Source: CANKHA01 sp034668825 (GTDB lineage Bacteria; Pseudomonadota; Alphaproteobacteria; Rhizobiales; Xanthobacteraceae). Taken from it: a stretch of 7,309 bases of DNA. Positions 1 to 5,587 of this stretch are shown in pieces. Each line of letters starts with the position of its first letter. Positions within the stretch are counted from its first letter, which is position 1. The stretch covers positions 1 to 7,309 of the forward strand of contig JAXDOR010000230.1 in the NCBI GenBank assembly GCA_034668825.1, read 5' to 3'. Below the pieces are notes generated by a model. That model searched no databases, was not told the origin of the DNA, and was given only the letters and a program-made list of their open reading frames with translations. Both the position numbers and the translations under genes were made by a program.

Positions 1-1782
1 GGCGTGCTGCCTTCCAACGAAGGCCGCGGCTATGTGCTCCGCCGCATCATGCGCCGCGCCATGCGTCATGCCGAACTCTTGGGCGCCCACGATCCATTGA
101 TGTGGAAATTGGTGCCGGCATTGGTACGCGAGATGGGCGCGGCCTATCCGGAATTGCATCACGCCGAAACACTGATCACCGAAACGCTGAAGCTTGAGGA
201 GACGCGCTTTCGCCGCACGCTCGAGCGTGGGCTTGGCATCCTCGACGCCGAAACCAAGAAGCTCAAAAGCGGTGACAAACTCAAAGGCGAGACCGCCTTC
301 ACGCTTTACGATACCTACGGCTTTCCGCTCGACCTGACGCAAGACGCTCTGCGCCCGCGCGGCATCGGCGTCGATCTCGACGGCTTCAACGCCGCCATGG
401 ATCGCCAGCGCGAAAAGGCGCGCGCCTCGTGGTCCGGGTCCGGGGACGCGGCGACGGAGAGCGTGTGGTTCGCGCTGCGGGAGAAAGCGGGTGCCAGTGA
501 ATTCCTTGGCTACGAGACCGAGCGCGCGGAGGGCGTCGTGCAGGCGCTCGTCCGCGACGGCGAGGAGATCGAGGCCCTAAAGGCCGGCGAGAGCGGCGCC
601 GTCGTGCTCAATCAGACGCCCTTCTATGCCGAGTCCGGCGGCCAGATCGGCGATACCGGCATGATTAGCGGTGACGGCGTGCGCTTTCGCGTCACCGACA
701 CGCAAAAGAAAGCCGGCGACGTCTTCGTGCATATCGGCACCGTCGAGCAAGGCACGCTTAAAACCGGAATCGCCGTGGCGCTTGAGGTCGATCACGCCCG
801 CCGGAGCGCGATCCGCGCCAACCACTCCGCCACTCATCTGCTGCATGAAGCATTGCGCCAGGTGCTCGGCGACCATGTGGCGCAAAAGGGCTCGCTGGTC
901 GCGCCCGACCGCCTGCGTTTCGATTTTTCCCATCCGAAGCCGATAACGGCGGAAGAGCTGGCGCGCGTCGAGGACATCGCCAACGATATCGTGCTGCAGA
1001 ATTCGCCCGTCACCACGCGGCTGATGGCGCTGGACGATGCGCGAGCGTCGGGCGCGCGCGCGCTATTCGGCGAGAAATACGGCGACGAGGTCCGCGTCGT
1101 CGCCATGGGCGAGAGCAGCAACGCGCTCGGCTGGTCGGTTGAGCTGTGCGGCGGCACGCATGTGGCGCGTACCGGCGACATCGGCCTCATCGCCGGGCTT
1201 TCCGACAGCGGCGTCGCGTCGGGCGTGCGGCGGCTTGAGGCGCTTACCGGCAAAGCCGCACGCAAGAACGCCAATAACATTATTCAACTGGCGAAATCCG
1301 CCGCGGCGGAACTGCGCGCGCCATTAGAAGAAATGCCGGGCCGGCTCGCCGGTCTGCTGGAGGAGAGAAAGCGCCTGGAGCGCGAACTTTCCGACATCCG
1401 GAAGAAGCTCGCCATGGGCGGCGGCAAGGCAAGTGGCGCCGACGGCGCGCGCATGGTCGGCGATATCAAACTGCTGGCGCGCGCGGTGTCCGGCATCGAG
1501 ATCAAGGACCTCAAAAGCCTCGCCGACGAAGGCAAGAAGCAAGTCGGCTCCGGCGTGGTGGCGATTGTCGGCGTCACTGGCGAAGGCAAAGCCGGCATCG
1601 TCGTCGGCGTCACGGACGATCTCACCAAACGTTTCAGCGCCGTCGATCTCGTACGCAAAGGCGCCGAGGCGCTCGGCGGCAAAGGCGGCGGCGGCCGGCC
1701 CGATATGGCGCAGGCCGGCGGCCCGGACGGCGGCAAGGCCGACGCCGCGCTTGCCGCTATCGAGCAGGCGCTGGGCGGCTGA
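1..1782 (+). CDS. alaS: Alanyl-tRNA synthetase, C-terminal part (5' end outside window)
   Basis: This cytoplasmic enzyme attaches alanine to tRNA-Ala and hydrolyses mischarged Ser- or Gly-tRNA-Ala. The frame is open from base 1, so the true start lies upstream. 593 codons are visible, and the family is usually about 875-890 residues, so roughly 290 N-terminal residues (most of the class II catalytic core) are missing. Visible parts, numbered from base 1: the end of the aminoacylation and tRNA-recognition region with LPSNEGRGYVLRRIMRRAMRH (about 3-23, opening residues PSNEGRGYVLRR); the editing domain with ESGGQIGD (211-218), the HxxxH motif HSATH (275-279) and CGGTH (383-387), which together supply the zinc/editing residues; a charged helical linker near 435-465; and the C-Ala (DHHA1) domain ending in a Gly-rich GGKGGGGRPDMAQAGG segment. 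All editing residues are intact and there is no frameshift. The gene converges on the beta-helix gene with only 27 bases between stops and no clear terminator hairpin. The identification is secure. Confidence 0.98.
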   Translation, partial: GVLPSNEGRGYVLRRIMRRAMRHAELLGAHDPLMWKLVPALVREMGAAYPELHHAETLITETLKLEETRFRRTLERGLGILDAETKKLKSGDKLKGETAFTLYDTYGFPLDLTQDALRPRGIGVDLDGFNAAMDRQREKARASWSGSGDAATESVWFALREKAGASEFLGYETERAEGVVQALVRDGEEIEALKAGESGAVVLNQTPFYAESGGQIGDTGMISGDGVRFRVTDTQKKAGDVFVHIGTVEQGTLKTGIAVALEVDHARRSAIRANHSATHLLHEALRQVLGDHVAQKGSLVAPDRLRFDFSHPKPITAEELARVEDIANDIVLQNSPVTTRLMALDDARASGARALFGEKYGDEVRVVAMGESSNALGWSVELCGGTHVARTGDIGLIAGLSDSGVASGVRRLEALTGKAARKNANNIIQLAKSAAAELRAPLEEMPGRLAGLLEERKRLERELSDIRKKLAMGGGKASGADGARMVGDIKLLARAVSGIEIKDLKSLADEGKKQVGSGVVAIVGVTGEGKAGIVVGVTDDLTKRFSAVDLVRKGAEALGGKGGGGRPDMAQAGGPDGGKADAALAAIEQALGG

Positions 1783-1809
1783 CTTTATCTGTAATCGCGC
1801 CGAATCTCC

Positions 1810-2766
1810 TCACTGCTGCCCATTGGCGGTTGACGGCGATCCCACCGGACCCGACGGCGCGCCATTGGACGAATTATTCAAATTGTTGCTGCTATTGCCG
1901 AAGGTGAGAAGCTGAGCGCCGGAGGCGAAGCTCAATCCCGTGGTGTTCAAGGTCACCAGCGAGCAACAGAGGGCCACCGTTGCATTTGCGCCGCTGGCGG
2001 AAATCCCGGTCGTGCCGTTGCTCGCAAATACGCTGTCCTGAATCGATATGGTAGCCGGTGCACCGCTGCCGTCGACGGAAAGGCCAAAAGCAGCGTTCGT
2101 CGACAGTGAACTGCCCCATATGGCAAGGCGCGTCCTGGCGCCGGCGGGCGCTAATACGCGAACTCCTACGAAATTGGTATCCGCCTGAACGTTATTGAGG
2201 ACGACGTTGGCAATGCCGGTTCCCGACGGGACAATGTCGATGCCCACGCCCAAGTTATCGTTGAACGAAGAATTGGCGGCGGTGAGCCTGGCGTTGGACC
2301 CGGTCGGCGGCGCGAAGTTGATACCGGTCGCGAAACCATCGACGTGACTGTCTATAATATGAAGGACGCGGCCATTTACAAAATTGATGCCGATTGAGCT
2401 GGTGAAGGAATTGCCAGGACCTGAGATCGTGAGACCCTTCAAGACGACCACAATGTTGCTGGCGTTGATCGTAATGCCACTCGTGGTGCCCGTCGCGTAG
2501 ACCCCTCTGGCTACGCCGGTGCAATCGAGCGTAATTGACTTGGTAATGGTCGGGTTGCCGAAGTTGCCGGCATCGAGACAGTTGACGACACCGCTGGTCG
2601 CGGTCTTGGCGATGGCGCCGGCAAAGGTTTGACAAGGCGCCGTTCGGCTGCACGGATTAGCATCACTCCCGACACCCGATACCCAGGTTGGCGATTGGGC
2701 CATGGCCTGTGTACCCATCAGCACAGGCACGATAGCGACGATGACGACCGCCAGTCGCATCTTCAT
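1810..2766 (-). CDS. Secreted right-handed parallel beta-helix repeat protein
   Basis: The product is a 318-residue exported protein of unknown substrate. Residues 1-23 form a signal peptide: basic MKMR, a hydrophobic core LAVVIVAIVPVL, and a likely signal peptidase I site at AMA|QS. Next comes a Cys-containing segment, SGVGSDANPCSRTAPCQTF (about 30-48), which from memory recurs in many Bradyrhizobium-type beta-helix proteins. More Cys follow near 63 and 82 (VNCLDAG, ITLDC). Residues 70-290 are a run of short beta-strand units rich in Val/Ile/Asn/Ser/Gly (GLTISG, HIIDSHV, TAANSSF, VVLNNVQ, ISIQDSVF), typical of pectate-lyase-like solenoids. The last 30 residues are an Asn/Ser/Gly low-complexity tail. 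I see no recognisable catalytic residues, so polysaccharide lyase, hydrolase or simple binding roles are all open. The first ATG is preferred over the one two codons later because GGGGA lies 6 bases before it. Local GC is visibly lower than in neighbours (26 of 60 in bases 2341-2400). Confidence 0.85.
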   Translation of the reverse strand: MKMRLAVVIVAIVPVLMGTQAMAQSPTWVSGVGSDANPCSRTAPCQTFAGAIAKTATSGVVNCLDAGNFGNPTITKSITLDCTGVARGVYATGTTSGITINASNIVVVLKGLTISGPGNSFTSSIGINFVNGRVLHIIDSHVDGFATGINFAPPTGSNARLTAANSSFNDNLGVGIDIVPSGTGIANVVLNNVQADTNFVGVRVLAPAGARTRLAIWGSSLSTNAAFGLSVDGSGAPATISIQDSVFASNGTTGISASGANATVALCCSLVTLNTTGLSFASGAQLLTFGNSSNNLNNSSNGAPSGPVGSPSTANGQQ

Positions 2767-2772
2767 GACAGT

Positions 2773-2777
2773 TCCCC
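2773..2777 (-). promoter_or_regulatory. Ribosome binding site of the beta-helix gene
   Basis: Read on the minus strand, GGGGA is followed by 6 bases (ACTGTC) and then ATG at 2766. This spacing favours the first ATG over the in-frame ATG two codons further in. Confidence 0.55.
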
Positions 2778-2883
2778 ACTAATCAGAAGGCCGACCCTCT
2801 CCGGGCATGTCCGAGCGAGCGATCGACAGTTGATGGCCCGTTTTACCACAGATGCATTTGTTTGTACGGCGGGATACGGGATT

Positions 2884-3909
2884 CTAGAGTTTATTATCTG
2901 TGTGGGAGTCCTTCTTCACATCGCCGCCGAGCTTGTCGCGCAGCAGCGGCGCGATGACCTCGATCTCGTCGGTCCAGATGCCACCACGATAATCCTGCGG
3001 CAGCGCGCGGAACTGTTCTTCCGTGTTGATGCCGCCGACCTCATCATCCGCGTGATACGGCCCGGCGACAAAAACCAGTGAGCCCGCCGCCTGCATGCGC
3101 GCGAGGAAACGGTTGGGCCAACCCCAAATCAGCCAAGTGTAGTTGATCGGCACAACAATGATCGTGTTGCGGCAGCTACGCGGCACGTAACCGGACCAGC
3201 CCAGCGCCACATAGCGCATGGCGCAATTTTTAAGCTGCGGCTTGTCCATGGCGCGCGCATCTGGCAATCGCGCGCGCATCGCCGCGGTCGGCCGGCTGGA
3301 ACCGCCGTAGACCATCAGTAACTTGCGTCGCTCCGGCGGAAGCTTGGCCAAGCGCGCCGCGATCTGCTCGCCCTCGCGCGTGGTGTTGCCTTTGACATTG
3401 ATGAGCAGACCTTTGTCGGGAAAGGCAGCAAGGACTTCATCCAGGGACGGCATCAAGCCGGCACCCTTGCCGCGGAAGGGAAATGTCTTGCCGCCATCTG
3501 CCGTATAGCCATAGCCGATATCGAGTTGCTTCAGTTCGGCCAGCGAATGCTCGCGGGTAATACCATGGCCGTCGGTGCGGCAATCCAACGTCCAGTCGTG
3601 GAAGACGACGAATTGTCCTTCGGTTGTCGGATGGATGTCGATCTCGGCAATGTCGGCGCCGAGCCGGAAGGATTCCGCCATCGAAGCGATGGTGTTTTCC
3701 AAATAAGAATGTGTCGGCGGGTCCATCAACGTGGCCGTGCAGTCGTTGCGTCCGAGGCCTGTACGCGAAAAGGTCTGCGCCATGCCGCGATGAGCCAGCA
3801 ACAGCGGCTTTGTTTCGGGTATCGGCGCGAGCCAGGACGTATTGTTGAGAAAAGCGAACAGCGCGAGAGCAAGCAGCGCACCCAGCGCGAGCTTGAAATA
3901 TGGCTTCAT
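2884..3909 (-). CDS. Membrane-anchored glycerophosphodiester phosphodiesterase family protein
   Basis: The product is a GDPD-family TIM-barrel protein. The family hydrolyses glycerophosphodiesters to an alcohol and glycerol 3-phosphate, or related phosphodiesters. Numbering is from the ATG at 3909 (341 residues). An uncleaved signal-anchor or signal peptide (about 4-21, FKLALGALLALALFAFL) places the domain in the periplasm. Motifs in order: AHRG with catalytic His40; ENT with Glu71; EIDIH with Glu89 and Asp91 as metal ligands; and VFHDW with catalytic His104. The segment between HRG and ENT is longer than usual. The position expected to hold the third metal-ligand Glu (IEIK-type motif) reads INVK, with Asn171. 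Four Cys (57, 110, 229, 246) could form disulfides in the periplasm. The C-terminal part ends in GGIWTDEIEVIAPLL, typical of the barrel end. A GTG four codons upstream (3921) is possible, but GGGGG 5 bases before the ATG favours 3909. The family is sure; substrate and activity are not. The gene precedes the beta-helix gene on the same strand by 117 bases. Confidence 0.88.
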   Translation of the reverse strand: MKPYFKLALGALLALALFAFLNNTSWLAPIPETKPLLLAHRGMAQTFSRTGLGRNDCTATLMDPPTHSYLENTIASMAESFRLGADIAEIDIHPTTEGQFVVFHDWTLDCRTDGHGITREHSLAELKQLDIGYGYTADGGKTFPFRGKGAGLMPSLDEVLAAFPDKGLLINVKGNTTREGEQIAARLAKLPPERRKLLMVYGGSSRPTAAMRARLPDARAMDKPQLKNCAMRYVALGWSGYVPRSCRNTIIVVPINYTWLIWGWPNRFLARMQAAGSLVFVAGPYHADDEVGGINTEEQFRALPQDYRGGIWTDEIEVIAPLLRDKLGGDVKKDSHTDNKL

Positions 3910-4021
3910 CCCCGCCCCCACTTGCGTCGAGGCGACGGATGCGCGGCGATCATGGCAATGTTATGCTGGCTGCTGACGCTGCGCCCGGCGGCATCGAAGC
4001 GGGCCGAGTCATGATTTCTTT

Positions 4022-4113
4022 CGTCATGGCGGGCTTCTCCCGGCCATTCCGCTTAGATAGCCAACGCCTTCGCGTTCCTAAGCGGGATCACCGGGACAAG
4101 CCCGCTGACGACG
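4022..4113. repeat. Imperfect palindromic intergenic repeat upstream of the MoaD-like gene
   Basis: A nested inverted repeat is visible. CGTC at 4022-4025 pairs with GACG at 4110-4113. GCGGGCTT at 4029-4036 pairs with AAGCCCGC at 4098-4105. TCCCGG at 4038-4043 pairs with CCGGGA at 4091-4096. CCGCTTAG at 4049-4056 pairs with CTAAGCGG at 4078-4085. The tip is AACGC-CTTC-GCGTT at 4063-4076. Small bulges and mismatches separate the arms, so it looks like an old copy. Its style resembles the dispersed GTCATGGCCGGGCTTGTCCCGGCCAT-like palindromes (core GGGCTTGTCCCGG) of Bradyrhizobium-type genomes. That family assignment is from memory. It ends 20 bases before the ATG at 4134, so it may be transcribed as a 5' leader hairpin. 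Confidence 0.75.
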
Positions 4114-4133
4114 AGTGTGAGCGGAACGGAAGC

Positions 4134-4403
4134 ATGGCCCAAATCTATTTCACCAGTCACCTGCGCGAGCTGGTTCCGAATGGGCCGTTGCGCGCGCCGG
4201 GCGCGACGGTGGGGGATGCGCTCGCATCCGTGTTCGCCGAATTGCCGCATGTGCGCGGCTATGTGCTCGACGAACGCGGCGGCTTGCGCAAGCACGTCTG
4301 CGTCTTTGCCGACGGCCGGCGGCTGCCCTGCGACGCGACGTTGAACCACGCCATCGCGCCAGATTCGAAGCTCTACGTCATGCAAGCTTTGTCAGGAGGT
4401 TGA
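4134..4403 (+). CDS. MoaD/ThiS-family beta-grasp (ubiquitin-like) protein
   Basis: The product is a small cytoplasmic protein of 89 residues, the usual length for MoaD and ThiS. Visible hallmarks are an N-terminal strand followed by HLRELV (compare the LRE of MoaD), PGATVGDALASVF for the first helix, a C-terminal half with VCVFADGRRL and the KLYVMQALSGG ending, and a free C-terminal Gly-Gly. In this family an E1-like enzyme adenylates the Gly-Gly, which then becomes a thiocarboxylate sulfur donor or, in Urm1/SAMP-type relatives, a protein conjugate. No moaE, moeB, thiF or thiG lies in the window, so a molybdopterin or thiamine role is not supported by context and I give no symbol. The start is ATG 4134, with weak purine-rich GGAACGGAAGC before it. 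It sits two bases upstream of the propeller gene and is almost certainly cotranscribed with it. A partner role for that protein is an inference. Confidence 0.85.
   Translation: MAQIYFTSHLRELVPNGPLRAPGATVGDALASVFAELPHVRGYVLDERGGLRKHVCVFADGRRLPCDATLNHAIAPDSKLYVMQALSGG
4394..4400 (+). promoter_or_regulatory. Shine-Dalgarno of the propeller gene, inside the Gly-Gly codons
   Basis: AGGAGGT is a near-perfect anti-16S match. It lies 5 bases before ATG 4406 and selects that start over the in-frame TTG at 4400. The same bases encode the terminal Gly-Gly (GGA GGT) of the upstream MoaD-like protein, so the modifier tail and the ribosome binding site are one sequence. Confidence 0.85.
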
Positions 4404-4405
4404 GA

Positions 4406-5476
4406 ATGAGCGATCGTCTGCTGGCCGCCACGCGCAAAGGATTGCTTTCTTTGGAACGCCGAGGCGGCGAGTGGCATGTCGCGAGGACGGATTTTCGCGG
4501 CATCGCGGTGACCGCGGTGCTGCGCGACGCCCGCGACGGCTCGGTTTATGCCGCGCTCAAGCACGGTCACTTCGGCTCGAAGCTGCACCGCTCCGATGAC
4601 GGTGGTAGCTCGTGGAAGGAGCTTCCGGCTCCTGCTTTCCCCGCCGACGCCGCTGGCGCGCCGGTGCTGTTTCAAATCTGGACCATGGAAGCCGGCGCGG
4701 CGAGCCAGCCGGGACGGCTTTGGGCCGGTGCGATTCCGGCCGGCCTCTTTCGCTCGGACGATCGCGGCGAAAGCTGGCAGTTCGTCACTTCTCTCTGGAA
4801 TGTGCCCGGACGTGAGAAATGGTTCGGCGGCGGCTATGACCAAGCTGGCATCCACACGGTTTCGCCCGATCCGCGTGATCCGGAACAAGTCTTTGTCGCC
4901 ATTTCCTGCGGTGGCGTCTGGGACACCGGCAATGACGGAAATACCTGGACGGTGCGCGGCAAGGGTCTGGTCGCCACCTACGTGCCGCCCGAGCAGGCGG
5001 GAAATCCCGACATCCAGGACCCGCATCGGGTGGCACGCTGTGCCAGCGCGCCCGATGTGATGTGGATGCAGCATCACTGCGGCATCTTCCGCTCCACCGA
5101 CGCCGGTGCAAACTGGATTCAGCTCAAGCCGCCGGGTGACGATTTTGGCTTCGCCGTCGCGGCGCATCCCAAAGACCCGCAGACGGCATGGTTCGTGCCC
5201 GGCATCAAGGATGAAATACGCATGCCGCGCGACGGCGCGCTGGCGGTGACGCGCACGCATGACGGCGGCAAGACCTGGGAAACATTCCGCGAAGGCTTGC
5301 CGCAGCGCGACGCCTACGAGCTGGTCTACCGCCACGGTCTCGATGTGGACGACAGCGGCACGCAATTGGCGATGGGATCGACCACGGGCAGTTTGTGGGT
5401 CAGCGAGAATGGCGGCGAGGGATGGCAGCTCGTCAATGCGCACCTGCCGCCCATGTATGCGGTGAGGTTTGTTTGA
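4406..5476 (+). CDS. Cytoplasmic Asp-box (BNR/sialidase-like) beta-propeller protein
   Basis: The product has 356 residues with no signal peptide or membrane segment, so it is probably cytoplasmic. Six Asp-box-like motifs (S/T-x-D-x-G-x-x-W pattern) mark successive propeller blades: SDDGGSSW 63-70, SDDRGESW 117-124, a variant GNDGNTW 175-181, STDAGANW 230-237, THDGGKTW 284-291 and a degenerate SENGGEGW 333-340. Such proteins are commonly labelled exo-alpha-sialidase or WD40/YVTN/BNR-like. However, I do not see the arginine-triad context and secretion of true sialidases, so catalysis should not be assumed. Notable conserved-looking stretches are FGGGYDQAGIHTVSPDPRDP (about 140-159) and MWMQHHCGIFRS (219-230), which holds two His and a Cys that could bind metal or substrate. 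The start is ATG 4406, set by AGGAGGT 5 bases upstream. It is translationally coupled to the MoaD-like gene (2-base gap). The function is unknown. Confidence 0.85.
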   Translation: MSDRLLAATRKGLLSLERRGGEWHVARTDFRGIAVTAVLRDARDGSVYAALKHGHFGSKLHRSDDGGSSWKELPAPAFPADAAGAPVLFQIWTMEAGAASQPGRLWAGAIPAGLFRSDDRGESWQFVTSLWNVPGREKWFGGGYDQAGIHTVSPDPRDPEQVFVAISCGGVWDTGNDGNTWTVRGKGLVATYVPPEQAGNPDIQDPHRVARCASAPDVMWMQHHCGIFRSTDAGANWIQLKPPGDDFGFAVAAHPKDPQTAWFVPGIKDEIRMPRDGALAVTRTHDGGKTWETFREGLPQRDAYELVYRHGLDVDDSGTQLAMGSTTGSLWVSENGGEGWQLVNAHLPPMYAVRFV

Positions 5477-5481
5477 TTGCC

Positions 5482-5585
5482 GTCATTCCGGGGCGCGCTG
5501 AAAGCGCGAACCCGGAATCCAGGGGCGATACGGAACGGTGCTCTGGATTCCGGGCTCGCTCGCTTCGCGAGCGCCCCGGAATGAC
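5482..5585. repeat. Cloverleaf-like palindromic repeat between convergent genes
   Basis: The outer arms GTCATTCCGGGGCGC (5482-5496) and GCGCCCCGGAATGAC (5571-5585) are a perfect 15-base inverted repeat. Inside, CCCGGAATCCAG (5511-5522) and CTGGATTCCGGG (5543-5554) are a perfect 12-base inverted repeat around a 20-base loop. Two side hairpins lie between the stems: CGCGCT-GAA-AGCGCG (5494-5508) and GCTCGC-TTC-GCGAGC (5558-5572). They share bases with the ends of the outer stem, so the forms compete. The layout and the CATTCCGGGGCGC ends match the abundant dispersed repeats of Bradyrhizobium and Rhodopseudomonas-type genomes, from memory. It starts 5 bases after the propeller stop and ends 2 bases before the icd stop. 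Confidence 0.9.
5482..5585. terminator. Possible bidirectional transcription terminator formed by the repeat
   Basis: The GC-rich stem occupies nearly the whole 111-base gap between two convergent genes, the usual place for a shared terminator. It lacks a T-run on either side, so an intrinsic terminator of the classical kind is not shown. It may act only as an mRNA 3'-end stabiliser or a block to read-through. Confidence 0.35.
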
Positions 5586-5587
5586 AA

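Noticed and set aside
1783..1809. Terminator between alaS and the convergent beta-helix gene
   Set aside because: The 27-base gap contains no stem of useful length and no T-run.
2767..2883. Promoter or terminator between the GDPD-like and beta-helix genes
   Set aside because: Only short, poorly matching elements are visible. The 117 bases probably hold the beta-helix promoter, but I cannot place it.
3900..4133. Upstream extension of the MoaD-like gene in the same frame
   Set aside because: It would run through the palindrome at 4022-4113 and add residues not seen in MoaD/ThiS proteins. The family N-terminus fits ATG 4134.
4373..5443. Long minus-strand open frame of 356 codons opposite the propeller gene
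   Set aside because: The plus strand has six in-frame Asp-boxes and a perfect Shine-Dalgarno. The minus frame is low in family features and is an artefact of high GC.
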